A stretch of DNA of 64,000 nucleotides from Halorubrum sp. PV6 (GCF_003990725.2 NZ_CP030064.1:930001-994000), one strand, 5' to 3'. Positions 1 through 9,134 are shown, counted from the first letter of the stretch. Program-made: numbers and translations. The notes: generated by a model not told the origin, from the sequence alone.

Positions 1-212
1 GGGCGCTGAAGGGGCAAACGCTTGCGGTTGCTTATAAATGAACTAGCCCCCGCCGCGGCGTTCGGTTCCGCAGAAAATCGCGGCGGGGTCTATTTATCCG
101 TATCTGCCGCCGTCGACCACGCCGAACTCGGGGAGTGGCGGCCGAACGGGAGGCCGTCGTCAGCGGGTGGCGCGCTGTGGTCCCGCTGGGAACTCCCGAC
201 GGCGCCGTCGCC
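1..212. other. Intergenic edge region with TATA-like element
   Basis: No convincing gene is seen here. A strong TATA-like element (TTATAAAT) lies at about 31-38. Read on the minus strand it would place a transcription start near position 10, so it probably serves a gene to the left of the window. A weaker AT-rich patch (TATTTAT) is at about 91-97. The rest is GC-rich sequence downstream of the arsC-like gene. Confidence 0.4.
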
Positions 213-632
213 CTACGCAGACGCGTACTCGTCGAAGAGGGCCGACACGCGCTGTCGGATCTCGTCTCTGATCTGTCGGACCTCCTCTACCGACTGTCCG
301 TGCGGGTCGTCGAGCGCCCAGTCGCGCACCTCGACGTCCGCGTCGAGCTCCAGCGTCGAACAGCCCATCGTTGCGACGACGGTCGCGTCGTTCAGCTCCG
401 CCGTTGAGACCGCTCGCGGGACGCGGTCGGAGAGGTCGACGTCCAGCTCCGCCATCGCCTCGACGACCTCGGGGTGGACCTCGTCCGCGGGGTGTGTGCC
501 ACCCGTCAAAACGCGAACTTCGTCGTCGAGCCCGCGCCGCGAGCGCTCCCGCTCGGCGAACGCCGTCGCCATCTGACTGCGGCCCGCATTCTGTACACAG
601 ACGAACCCGAGCGTCACCGCTTCGTCGCTCAT
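213..632 (-). CDS. Low-molecular-weight phosphatase / ArsC-like protein
   Basis: This 139-residue protein belongs to the LMW protein-tyrosine phosphatase fold, which includes thioredoxin-linked arsenate reductases. The P-loop CVQNAGRS (Cys12 to Arg18, the CX5R signature) is near the N-terminus, and the general-acid loop appears as WALDDPHG near residues 110-117. Arsenate reductases of this fold normally relay electrons through two further cysteines. Here only the one in MGCST is present and the second relay cysteine is not seen, so either a phosphatase role or a variant reductase role is possible. A TATA-like element (CGTTATGTTC) lies about 27 nt before the ATG, which suits a leaderless transcript. 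No other ars genes are adjacent. Confidence 0.75.
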   Translation of the reverse strand: MSDEAVTLGFVCVQNAGRSQMATAFAERERSRRGLDDEVRVLTGGTHPADEVHPEVVEAMAELDVDLSDRVPRAVSTAELNDATVVATMGCSTLELDADVEVRDWALDDPHGQSVEEVRQIRDEIRQRVSALFDEYASA

Positions 633-813
633 ACACTCCCTGTCGGCAACTCGAACATAACGGTGTCTAAGAGTGCTATTGTGCCGTATATAGACCGCTT
701 CGAGCGATTCGCCCCCGAAATGTCGACGCGCTGCGGACGCAGGAACCCCAGCGGGCAGCGTCGGCAGCGACCGATGGCTCGCGGTTATCTCCGCTCGGCC
801 CTACCGTACTGCT

Positions 814-1338
814 ATGGACGCGCGGCACCGCAACGCGACGAACGGACGGCGACGGGACGTGAGCGCGGGCGTCGTCGCGGCGTCCGCGGCCCTCCTCGGC
901 GCGTTGAGTTATACGCTCGTCGTCGGGGTCGCCCCGGTTCGACTCTCCGCGGACGCGCAGTACTGGGCCGCGTACGCGCCGCAGTGCTCCGCCGTCGCCG
1001 GGTTCCTCGTCGGGACCGTCGGGTGGCGGCGCGTCGTGTCGCGAGCCTCCACCCCCGGACGGGGGGCGCTCGCGGGCGTCGCGTTGGCGCTCTGTGTCGT
1101 CGTTCTCGTCCCGATCCTGGCCGCGGCGTACGTGAGCGCGTTTCCCGTCCTCCTCAGTGTCGCCACCGGCCAGCCGGTGCGGTCCGCGCTCTCGCTGTAC
1201 CCGGAACCGCTCTGGGCCGCCGTCGACGTCGCTCGAACCGTCGCGACGTCCTGGAGTCCGTTCGTCGGTGCGTCGCTGGTCCCACTCGGGGCGCTGGCCG
1301 GGTGGGTCGACCAGCGTCGCGGTGGATCCGGCCGTTGA
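814..1338 (+). CDS. Hypothetical four-helix membrane protein
   Basis: I do not recognise this 174-residue protein. After a short basic N-terminus it has about four hydrophobic segments (roughly residues 17-37, 55-70, 82-110 and 145-162), so it should be an integral membrane protein. The loops carry Arg-rich patches and the C-terminus ends in a short charged tail. A TATA-like stretch (GGTTATCTCC) sits about 27 nt upstream of the ATG and supports this start. It lies alone between the divergent phosphatase gene and the large histidine kinase; function cannot be inferred from position. Confidence 0.6.
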   Translation: MDARHRNATNGRRRDVSAGVVAASAALLGALSYTLVVGVAPVRLSADAQYWAAYAPQCSAVAGFLVGTVGWRRVVSRASTPGRGALAGVALALCVVVLVPILAAAYVSAFPVLLSVATGQPVRSALSLYPEPLWAAVDVARTVATSWSPFVGASLVPLGALAGWVDQRRGGSGR

Positions 1339-1504
1339 GGGCTCGCCTCAGAGACGGCGGCCGCAGTCGGCGGGACTCGCTCGGGGGCGGCCCGGTTCGA
1401 TATCGCCCGCCTGGAGGGCCCTCCGCCCGGTTTGCGGCCGAGGGATTATCAGGACGGAGAACCGGCGGGAATGATTGATACCGTCTCGCGACTAACTGAA
1501 CGCA

Positions 1505-4500
1505 ATGGATTCGCCCCGCGATACCTCCCCCGAGCAGATTCACGTGCTCTACGTGAACGGCGACGCCGACTTCGCCGACCTCCTCGCGGCGAAGCTCCGG
1601 CGCCTCGCGCCGCGGATCGAGGTGACGGCCGTCGGCGACGCGCGAGCCGCGCTGGAACGCGTCGCGGAGTCGGCGTTCGACTGTCTCGTCACCTCCTACT
1701 CGCTACCGGACGGGACCGGAATCGACCTGCTACGTCGGGTCGAGTCCGAGCGCACCCTGCCGACGATCCTCTTTACCGGGCGCGGCAGCGAACAGATAGC
1801 CAGCGAGGCGACCCAAGCCGGCGTCTCGGACTACATCCCAATCCACGCGAACCAGGACAGCTTCGAGCTCCTCGCCGGCCGCATCCGAACGCTGGTCGAC
1901 GCGGCGCACACGGAGGCGGCCGCGGAACGCCTCTCGGACCGCTTCCAGCGGACGCTCGAACGCGCCACCGACGCGATCTACGCGGTCGACGACGACTGGC
2001 GGGTGGAGTATATAAACGAGAAGATGGCTGCGCGGGTCGACCGCGACCCGGAGCGCATCGTCGGAAACACGATCTGGGAGGAGTTCCCGTCGGTCGTGGG
2101 GACGGAACTCGAAGAGCGGTACCGCACCGCGATGGACACCGGCGAGCCCGTCTCGTTCGAACAGCGGCTCGGCGACCCGTTCGACTACTGGGTCGAGGTG
2201 CGGGCGTTCCCCGACGAGGACGGACTGACGATATTCTCGCGGGAGGTGACCGACGAGCGCGAGCGAGAACTGGACCTGCAACGCAGCGAGGCGGTGTTAG
2301 AGAACGTTCACGACGTGGTGACGGTCATCGACGAGGACGGCGAGATCAGGTTCGCGAACGCGGCCGCGAACCGGCTGTTGGCCGGCCGCCAGTCGGCGGA
2401 CCTCACCGGCGACCGACTGCGAAACGTCGTCGGCGACCGCATCGGCGAGTCGGACGCCAAGGCGTTCTCGCAGGCGGTCGCGTCGACGCTCGACGAGATG
2501 GAAAGCGACGGCGGCTTCACCGGGTTCTACGACGCCGATCTCCAGCTCGACGTCGCCGTCGGGGGGAGCGAACGGACGTTCGACGTGCGGTTGACGCCGT
2601 TCCACCGCCACCGCCGCAGCCAGGTGCTCGTCGTCGCCCGCGACGTGACCGACCGGAGCGAGGCGCAGCGCCAACTGCGACGCGAGCGCGACGCCCTCCG
2701 GCGGATCCAGACCGTCATGGCCGAGAGCGACTCCTCGGCCGCGTCGCGCATCGAGTCGCTGCTCGATGTCGGCTGTCAGACGCTCGGGCTCGACATCGGC
2801 ATCGTCTCGCGGATCCGAGACGACGACTACGCGGTCGAAGTCGTGCACGCGCCGGACGACGACATCGGCGTCGGCGACCGGTTCGACCTCGCGTCGACGT
2901 ACTGCGAGGAGGTGGTGGGGACGGACGCGGTCTGTGCGTTCACCGACGCGCGCAGCGACGGGCGGGAGACGCATCCCGCGTACCGCGAGTTCGGGCTGGA
3001 GTCGTACATCGGCGTCCCGCTCGACGTCGACGACCGCCGGTACGGGACGCTCAACTTCTCGAGCCCCACGACGCGGTCCGACCCCTTCGGGGCGCTCGAA
3101 CAGACGTTCGTCGAACTGCTGGCGCAGCTCGTCAGCGCCGAACTCTCCCGCGCACGGGACCGCGCGGAGCTGGAGCGACAGGAGTACCTGTTCGACCGCG
3201 TTCAGGATATCGCGGACATCGGCGTCTGGGAGTACGTCCCGTCGCGGGACGAGCTCACGTGGTCGGACGGCGTCCGGCGGATCCACGGCGTCGAAGACGG
3301 GTACGAGCCCTCGATCGACGACGGTATCGAGTTCTACCACCCGGACGACCGGGAGGCGATCGCCGACGCCGTCGAGACCGCCATCGACGAGGGCGACCCC
3401 TACGACCTGGACCTCCGGATCGTCCGCGCAGACGGTGCGTTGCGGGACGTCCGGGCGTGGGGCGAGTACGTCGAGGACGCCTCCCGCGGGGACGCTTCGC
3501 TCCGCGGCGTGTTCCAAGACGTGACCGAACGGGAGGCGAAGCGGCGCGAGCATCGGGCGCTGGCGGAGGAGTACGAGGCGTTGCTCGAGACGTCCGGCGA
3601 CGCGATCTTCATGCTGGACGTTGACGCCGACGGCGACGACCCGTCGTTCGAGTTCGCGAGGCTCAGTTCCGGCTACGAGGAACAGACCGGCCTCACGACC
3701 GCGGCGGTCCGCGGCGAGACGCCGCGGGCGGTGTTCGGCGAGGAGACGGGCGCCGAACTCGAGGCCAACTACACCCGATGTGTCGAGGAAGGGGAACCCA
3801 TCTCGTACCGCGAGGAGCTCGATACGGGTCCTGCGGCCCGCTTCTGGGAGACCGGTCTCGCGCCGGTGACGGTCGACGGCGAGACGGTTCGGATCGTCGG
3901 TATCGCCCGAAACGTGACCGAGCAGGTCGAACGGGAGCGGGACCTCGAGGCGACGAACCGACGGCTGGAGTCGCTCATCGAAGCGACGCCGCTCACGGTG
4001 GCGGAAGTCGACGCCGACGGGACGATCGTCCGGTGGAACGACGAGGCCGAGGCCATGTTCGGCTGGTCGCGCGAGGAGGTCGTCGGCGAGCAGATCTCCC
4101 CCGACACGACCGAACGGCGGGACGAGTTCCTCGGGAGCTGGCGCCGCGCCCTCGGCGGCGAGCGAATCCGCGCGGCGGAGATACAACAGGAGACGAAGGC
4201 CGGCGACGAGTTGGAGCTGCTCTTGTCCGTCGCTCCGATTCCGGGCCCCGAGGGGGAGGTCACGAGCACGCTCGCCGTCGTCGAGGACATCACCGAGCAA
4301 AAGCGGTCCGAGGCTCGGCTCCGGGCGCTCCAAGAGACCGCCCAGCGGCTCAGCGCCGCCGAGTCCACCGAGGCGATCGGTCGTCTCGCCGTCGACGCCG
4401 CGGCCGAGGTCCTCGACCTCGACATCACCGCGATGTGGGAGTTCGACGAGCGGGCGGACGCGCTCGTCCCGACCACGACGACGGACGCGGCGGCGGACCT

Positions 4501-5404
4501 GCTCGGAACGCCGCCTCGGTTCGACCGCGGCGAGGGGCTCGCGTGGGCGGCGTTCGAGGCCGGCGACACGCAGGTGTACGACGACGTGCAAGCCGCGGGC
4601 GACCGATACAACCCGGACACGGAGATAGAAAGCGAGGTCCTCGTTCCGCTGGGCGAGTACGGACTCATGATCACCGGGTCCACCTCGCCGCGGGAGTTCT
4701 CCGAGTCCGACGTGGACCTCTTCCGGCTCCTCGGCGCGACCGTCGAGGCGGCCCTCGCGCGGGCGAGCCGGGAGGCGGAGCTCCACCGCCAGAACGAGCG
4801 GCTCGACGAGTTCGCGAGCGTCGTCGCTCACGACCTCAGGAACCCGCTCGCCGTCGCACAGGGCTTTCTCGACCTCGCGGCGGAGACGGGCGACCCGGAC
4901 CACTTCGAGCGGGTGCGGTCGGCGCACGACCGGACCGAACGGCTCGTGGCGGACCTCCTCGCGCTGGCGCGCGGCGAGACCGAAGTCGAAGACGCGGAAG
5001 CGGTGGACCTCGCGGCCGTGGCGACGGAGGCGTGGGGGTACGTCGATACCAACGACGCGTCGCTCGCCGTCGAAGACCATGTCCCGACGGTGACCGGCGA
5101 TCCGGGGCGGCTGACGCAGCTCTTCGAGAACCTCTTCCGGAACGCGATCGAACACGGCGGGCGGGACATCGCGGTCACCGTGGGGCGCGTCGCGGACGAC
5201 GGCTTTTACGTCGAAGACGACGGCGCCGGCATCCCGCCCGAGCGCCGCGACGAGGTGCTCGAACACGGCGTCACGTCCAGCGAGGAGGGGACCGGTTTCG
5301 GGCTCTCGATCGTCGTCGACATCGCGAGAGCGCACGGCTGGACCGTCTCGGTGACGGACGGCGCCGACGGCGGGGCGCGGTTCGAGTTCGCTCGGGGCGC
5401 GTGA
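1505..5404 (+). CDS. Large PAS/GAF hybrid sensor histidine kinase with degenerate receiver
   Basis: This 1299-residue cytoplasmic kinase has no membrane segment. Domains in order: N-terminal receiver-like domain (about 13-130), PAS (140-245), PAS (258-385), GAF (405-555), PAS (560-680), PAS (690-815), PAS (820-940), GAF (945-1090), HisKA with phospho-accepting His1109 in VVAHDLRNPL, and HATPase_c (about 1195-1297) with N box NLFRNAIEHGG, G1 EDDGAGIP and G2 GTGFGLSIV. The kinase core looks intact. The receiver has Ser64 (VTSYSLPDG) where haloarchaeal receivers carry the phospho-accepting Asp of an SDY motif, and the usual conserved Lys is not evident, so it is probably not phosphorylated. The ligand is unknown. 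TATA-like TGATTGATAC is about 27 nt upstream of the ATG. Confidence 0.9.
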   Translation: MDSPRDTSPEQIHVLYVNGDADFADLLAAKLRRLAPRIEVTAVGDARAALERVAESAFDCLVTSYSLPDGTGIDLLRRVESERTLPTILFTGRGSEQIASEATQAGVSDYIPIHANQDSFELLAGRIRTLVDAAHTEAAAERLSDRFQRTLERATDAIYAVDDDWRVEYINEKMAARVDRDPERIVGNTIWEEFPSVVGTELEERYRTAMDTGEPVSFEQRLGDPFDYWVEVRAFPDEDGLTIFSREVTDERERELDLQRSEAVLENVHDVVTVIDEDGEIRFANAAANRLLAGRQSADLTGDRLRNVVGDRIGESDAKAFSQAVASTLDEMESDGGFTGFYDADLQLDVAVGGSERTFDVRLTPFHRHRRSQVLVVARDVTDRSEAQRQLRRERDALRRIQTVMAESDSSAASRIESLLDVGCQTLGLDIGIVSRIRDDDYAVEVVHAPDDDIGVGDRFDLASTYCEEVVGTDAVCAFTDARSDGRETHPAYREFGLESYIGVPLDVDDRRYGTLNFSSPTTRSDPFGALEQTFVELLAQLVSAELSRARDRAELERQEYLFDRVQDIADIGVWEYVPSRDELTWSDGVRRIHGVEDGYEPSIDDGIEFYHPDDREAIADAVETAIDEGDPYDLDLRIVRADGALRDVRAWGEYVEDASRGDASLRGVFQDVTEREAKRREHRALAEEYEALLETSGDAIFMLDVDADGDDPSFEFARLSSGYEEQTGLTTAAVRGETPRAVFGEETGAELEANYTRCVEEGEPISYREELDTGPAARFWETGLAPVTVDGETVRIVGIARNVTEQVERERDLEATNRRLESLIEATPLTVAEVDADGTIVRWNDEAEAMFGWSREEVVGEQISPDTTERRDEFLGSWRRALGGERIRAAEIQQETKAGDELELLLSVAPIPGPEGEVTSTLAVVEDITEQKRSEARLRALQETAQRLSAAESTEAIGRLAVDAAAEVLDLDITAMWEFDERADALVPTTTTDAAADLLGTPPRFDRGEGLAWAAFEAGDTQVYDDVQAAGDRYNPDTEIESEVLVPLGEYGLMITGSTSPREFSESDVDLFRLLGATVEAALARASREAELHRQNERLDEFASVVAHDLRNPLAVAQGFLDLAAETGDPDHFERVRSAHDRTERLVADLLALARGETEVEDAEAVDLAAVATEAWGYVDTNDASLAVEDHVPTVTGDPGRLTQLFENLFRNAIEHGGRDIAVTVGRVADDGFYVEDDGAGIPPERRDEVLEHGVTSSEEGTGFGLSIVVDIARAHGWTVSVTDGADGGARFEFARGA

Positions 5405-5583
5405 CCCCCCGTCGAATAAACCAACGGCCCCGACGATCCCCGAGTGTTCGTCCGACCCGGTGAGACGGGGCCTGGCTCGGAGCCGTCGAACGCGTAGTGG
5501 TCACATACATCATATAAATCTGCGCTGGCAGCGTCGTCAGCTTTACCGGCGATTTCAATAGTCATGACACCGAGTAATGTAGT

Positions 5584-6399
5584 ATGTCTGAATGGAGTGA
5601 ACGGATGGACTCCGGGATGGAGATATTACGGGGGCAGGCGGTTCGCCTCCCGCTTCCGGATGTGGACGCAGAGCGGTCGCTCCACGAGAACATGGCGCGT
5701 ATCGCAGACGCGGGCCAACGGAAAAGCGAGCTGCTCGACGACCCGGACGTGCCCCTGACGGAGGTGTACGAGGACGAACTCGAAGAGATGCAGCAGAGCT
5801 TCATCCACCGCTTGCGACAGATCGCCGGCGAAGACTACCACGACGTCGCGACCGCGTACCTCGACGGCGAGCGCAACGACTGGGTCGGCGCGCTCGCGGC
5901 GTACTATCTGGAGTGTTTCTATCGACTTCAAGAGCGTTACACCGTCAACGAACAGATCTTCGTTCTGGTCATCCTGCGATACCCCGACTGCTTCACCGTG
6001 AACCTCAGCTTTCTGAGCGGCGAAATATCCGCCGACGCCGTCCGGTATGAGTCGACCGCGCACCTCGAAGAGAGCCTCAACGACCACCTCCAAGGGCAGT
6101 ACTACGCGGACTGCCAGTACTCCCAACACGAGGCGTCGGCGTACATCCGCGAGCAAGTCGGCTGCATCCGTGACGCGTTCCCGGACCCCGACGCGGTCCC
6201 CTTCGAGCAGCGCCGCTACGGCGGGTTCGTCCACATCACCGGCCGGGAGGGAACGACGTTCGCCGAGCTTCTGGAGCCGCTCGACCCGGACCCGGACCGC
6301 TTCGACGCCGAAGCCCCGTCGCCCGGACTCGTTCCGGAAGGCCCGGAAGCCAAACGGGCGAAGGAGACGTACCTCTCCGACGCCACGGTCGAACTCTGA
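5584..6399 (+). CDS. Hypothetical acidic soluble protein
   Basis: I do not recognise this 271-residue protein. It is acidic and lacks a signal peptide or clear membrane helices. A compact central region (about residues 65-205) is rich in Tyr, Phe and Leu, with segments such as AAYYLECFYRLQERYTVNEQ, and resembles a folded alpha/beta domain. The C-terminal 50 residues are Pro/Asp/Glu-rich and probably disordered. A TATA element (CATATAAAT) at about 5513-5521 suggests a transcript starting near 5545, with a short leader of some 40 nt; no obvious Shine-Dalgarno is present. It is monocistronic between the large kinase and the PH-domain pair. Confidence 0.65.
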   Translation: MSEWSERMDSGMEILRGQAVRLPLPDVDAERSLHENMARIADAGQRKSELLDDPDVPLTEVYEDELEEMQQSFIHRLRQIAGEDYHDVATAYLDGERNDWVGALAAYYLECFYRLQERYTVNEQIFVLVILRYPDCFTVNLSFLSGEISADAVRYESTAHLEESLNDHLQGQYYADCQYSQHEASAYIREQVGCIRDAFPDPDAVPFEQRRYGGFVHITGREGTTFAELLEPLDPDPDRFDAEAPSPGLVPEGPEAKRAKETYLSDATVEL

Positions 6400-6503
6400 G
6401 GGCGCTTCAGCCGTGGCTCACCTTCTCGTCTGACAGGGGTCGTTCCGGTTTGGACACCCCTCGCATCCATATTATTTTGTAGACTGGTTCGGTGGATCAC
6501 CAC

Positions 6504-7178
6504 ATGTCCGATACGGCCCTCCGAGACAGTCCGGCGCCCGACACGGCAGAGCCCGCGGAACTGGATCTCGAGTGGCTCACGCTCGAAGACGGCGAGTCTA
6601 TCCAGTGGGCGAGCACGCCGCACAAGTACAGCGTCGTTCCGGCGCTGATAGTCGGAGTTCCGCTGTCGCTCGTCCTCGTCGGCATCCCCATCGTCGTCGC
6701 GGCGTACCTCCAGTACACCAACACGAACTACGTCGTCACCAACCGCGGCCTCTACAGCAAGCGAGGCGTGCTCTCGCGCGACGTCCAGCAGATCGGGTTC
6801 GACAAGGTGCAGAACATCTCGTACTCGCAGTCGGCGCTCGGGTCGACCTTCGGATACGGCTCCGTCGACGTCAGCACGGCCGGCGGCTCGGGTATCGAGC
6901 TCCAGTTCCGGAGCATCCCCGACCCGGCCGCCATCCAGGAGTTGATCTCCAGAGCGATCGACAGCCGACAGCAGCCCGAGTCCGACTCGACGAAAGAGGA
7001 CGTGCTCGATGCGATCCTCGCGGAGCTGCGCGTCATCCGGCAGGCGGTCGCCGACGACCACGACGCACCGGCCGAGCCGACCGCCCCGCCTGCAGACGAC
7101 CACGACCCACGAGCCGAGTCGACAGCCTCGCCCGCAGACGACACGTCGCACGCGGATGTCACCGAATCCGATGAGTGA
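6504..7178 (+). CDS. PH domain (bPH2/YdbS-like) membrane protein, first of pair
   Basis: This 224-residue protein has a hydrophobic segment at about residues 50-72 followed by a bacterial PH domain of the bPH2/DUF304 type. The hallmarks are YVVTNRGLYSKRGVLSRDV, then KVQNISYSQSALGSTFGYG, then a beta-rich stretch ending with a helix (DPAAIQELI). The C-terminal 50 residues are Pro/Ala/Asp-rich and repetitive. Start: ATG at 6504 is chosen over an in-frame GTG at 6492 because a TATA-like CATATTATTTTG is about 27 nt upstream. The stop overlaps the next start in ATGAGTGA, so the two PH proteins are translationally coupled and may form a heteromeric membrane-associated unit. The bacterial relatives (YdbS/YdbT) are also paired. 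Confidence 0.82.
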   Translation: MSDTALRDSPAPDTAEPAELDLEWLTLEDGESIQWASTPHKYSVVPALIVGVPLSLVLVGIPIVVAAYLQYTNTNYVVTNRGLYSKRGVLSRDVQQIGFDKVQNISYSQSALGSTFGYGSVDVSTAGGSGIELQFRSIPDPAAIQELISRAIDSRQQPESDSTKEDVLDAILAELRVIRQAVADDHDAPAEPTAPPADDHDPRAESTASPADDTSHADVTESDE

Positions 7179-7722
7179 CCGCTGGTGGTTTCAATCCGAC
7201 GGCGAGCGCGTCGTCTGGGAGGGCAGTCCCCGTCTCTCTGCCGCCCTCCCGGACGTGGTGGTCGGGAGCGTCGTCTGCGTCCTCGCGCTCGGTGGCGCCG
7301 TCGTCGTCGACGCCCGGCTGCTCGCCGGGGTGCTCCTCGGAGTCGGCATCGGCGGCTGGGGGGTGCTCCGCGTCCGGCGCACGCAGTATCTCCTGACCAC
7401 GCACGCGGTGTGGGCGAAACGCGGCGTCCTCGGGCGGACCGTCCGTCGCGTGCGCGTCGAGAAGATCCAAAACACCGCCTTCTCGCAATCCCCCACGGGT
7501 TCGATATTCGGCTACGGGACCGTGTCCGTGGAGGTCGCGGGCGGACGCGACCTGACCTTTCGGCGAGTCGACGACCCGAAAACCGTCCAGCGGACGCTCT
7601 CGGAACACAGGGGCCGCGACGAGAGCGCGATTCCGGGGTCGCGAGACCAGTGGCGGTCCGTCCTCGAGGTAGTGCGCGAGATCCGCGCGACGGTAGCCTC
7701 CGGCGGCGAGACCGAAACCTAA
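7171..7722 (+). CDS. PH domain (bPH2/YdbS-like) membrane protein, second of pair
   Basis: This 183-residue protein has about two hydrophobic segments near residues 25-60 followed by a bPH2 domain: QYLLTTHAVWAKRGVLGRTV, then KIQNTAFSQSPTGSIFGYG, then VSVEVAGGRDLTFRRVDDP. It is clearly paralogous to the upstream gene, sharing the spacing of KRGVLxRxV, K(V/I)QN and S(I/T)FGYG. The ATG at 7171 overlaps the upstream stop by 8 nt; an in-frame ATG at 7156 is possible. The C-terminus contains a short helix (SVLEVVREIRATV) resembling the helix VLDAILAELRVIRQAV of its partner, which could mediate pairing. Function is unknown. Confidence 0.82.
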   Translation: MSDRWWFQSDGERVVWEGSPRLSAALPDVVVGSVVCVLALGGAVVVDARLLAGVLLGVGIGGWGVLRVRRTQYLLTTHAVWAKRGVLGRTVRRVRVEKIQNTAFSQSPTGSIFGYGTVSVEVAGGRDLTFRRVDDPKTVQRTLSEHRGRDESAIPGSRDQWRSVLEVVREIRATVASGGETET

Positions 7723-7866
7723 ACCCCTCCGACCGGTCTCCGGACGGGGTCCAGTTGCGGCCGCGCTATCGAGCGATCGAGGGAGCGCGTACCGGCTCCG
7801 GTCGGCTCGTGTTCGGTTTCGAACCTTTATGCCCCGGACGCGCGTACGGGTATGTGGTGTGTTTCC

Positions 7867-9039
7867 ATGAAACTCGCAATGATCGGGATCGGGCAAGCAG
7901 GTGGAAAGATCGTCGACGAGTTTCTGGCGTACGACGCCCGGACCGGCGCTGACGTCGTCCGCGCGGCCGTCGCCGTCAACACGGCCAAGGCGGATCTCCG
8001 GGGGATCGAGCACATTCCGCAGGCACAGCAGATCCTCGTCGGCCAGTCGCGGGTGAAAGGCCACGGCGTCGGCGCCGACAACGAGCTCGGGGCCGAGGTG
8101 ACCGAAGAGGACATCGACGAGATCCAAAGCGCGCTCGACTCGGTGGCCGTCCACGAGATCGACGCGTTCCTCGTCGTCGCCGGGCTCGGTGGGGGCACGG
8201 GCTCGGGCGGTGCCCCCGTCGTCGCCAAACACCTCAAGCGGATCTACACCGAGCCGGTGTACGGGTTAGGGATCCTCCCCGGAGGCGACGAGGGGGGCAT
8301 CTACACGCTGAACGCCGCGCGCTCGCTCAAAACGTTCGTCGATCAGGTGGACAACCTCATGCTGTTCGACAACGACGCGTGGCGGAGTTCGGGGGAGTCG
8401 GTGGGAGAGGGGTTCGACGCGATCAACGCGGAGCTCGTCACCCGATTCGGCGTCCTGTTCAGCGCGGGCGAGGTGACCGCGGGGAGCGATGTCGCGGAGA
8501 GCGTCGTCGACTCCTCGGAGATCATCAACACGCTCAAAGGCGGTGGCATCTCCTCGCTCGGCTACGCCGAGGTGCCGGTCGACGAGCCGACTCGAACGGG
8601 GTTGTTGTCGCGGCTCCGCGGACCCGCGGACGACGGCATCGACAGCACGGATGCCACGAATCGAATCACCAGCCTGGTCCGGAAGGCGACGCTCGGCCGA
8701 CTCACGCTGCCCACGGAGCTACAGGGAACGGAGCGGGCGCTGCTCGTCGTCGCCGGCCCGTCGGCGTACCTCAACCGAAAAGGAATCGAGCACGGTCGAA
8801 AGTGGCTCGAAGAGCAGACCGGCTCGATGGAGGTCCGCGGCGGCGACTACCCGCGCCGCGGGAACGGGACCGTTGCGGCGCTCGTGTTGCTCGGGGGCGT
8901 CACGAACGTCCCGCGGATCAAAGAGCTCCAGCAGGTCGCCATCGAGGCACAGCAGAACCGCGGGGAGATCACGGGCGAAAGCGAGGGCCGTTTCACGGAC
9001 CTCATGGACACCGGCGGCGAGCTCGACTCGCTGTTTTGA
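7867..9039 (+). CDS. cetZ1: CetZ tubulin/FtsZ-superfamily cytoskeletal protein
   Basis: CetZ proteins are archaeal GTPases that polymerise and control cell shape in haloarchaea. The N-terminus MKLAMIGIGQAGGK is typical of CetZ, with Gly-rich nucleotide-contacting loops. The tubulin signature appears as GLGGGTGSGGAP, and the T7-type loop region (VTNVPRIKELQQVAIEAQ) is near the C-terminus. The length of about 390 residues fits the family, and overall similarity is to the CetZ1 group by recollection rather than alignment. The conserved start is ATG 7867. An in-frame ATG at 7852 would add five residues and lies closer to the position expected from the TATA-like element CTTTATGC at about 7825-7832. 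The acidic C-terminal tail ends in DSLF. Confidence 0.9.
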   Translation: MKLAMIGIGQAGGKIVDEFLAYDARTGADVVRAAVAVNTAKADLRGIEHIPQAQQILVGQSRVKGHGVGADNELGAEVTEEDIDEIQSALDSVAVHEIDAFLVVAGLGGGTGSGGAPVVAKHLKRIYTEPVYGLGILPGGDEGGIYTLNAARSLKTFVDQVDNLMLFDNDAWRSSGESVGEGFDAINAELVTRFGVLFSAGEVTAGSDVAESVVDSSEIINTLKGGGISSLGYAEVPVDEPTRTGLLSRLRGPADDGIDSTDATNRITSLVRKATLGRLTLPTELQGTERALLVVAGPSAYLNRKGIEHGRKWLEEQTGSMEVRGGDYPRRGNGTVAALVLLGGVTNVPRIKELQQVAIEAQQNRGEITGESEGRFTDLMDTGGELDSLF

Positions 9040-9062
9040 GGAACCTGGTGCGGTCCCGGCTG

Positions 9063-9134
9063 CGAGTTTCGCGTTCACTCCGAGTTTCGTGTCCACTCCG
9101 AGTTTCGTGTCCACTCCGAGTTTCGCGTCCGTCC
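9063..9134. repeat. Four-copy 18-bp tandem repeat downstream of cetZ1
   Basis: Four direct 18-bp units follow one another at 9063-9080, 9081-9098, 9099-9116 and 9117-9134. Units two and three are identical (CGAGTTTCGTGTCCACTC); the outer units differ at a few positions. The array begins 23 bp after the cetZ1 stop, in the convergent gap before the HalOD1 gene. No spacers are present, so it is not CRISPR. Confidence 0.85.

Noticed and set aside
2297-5335. A 1012-residue open frame antisense to the large histidine kinase
   Set aside because: It mirrors the coding frame of the kinase in GC-rich DNA; its composition is Arg/Val/Asp-rich without motifs, while the plus-strand frame has clear domain motifs.
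9063-9134. CRISPR array
   Set aside because: The four 18-bp units are directly adjacent without spacers, and no cas gene is present.
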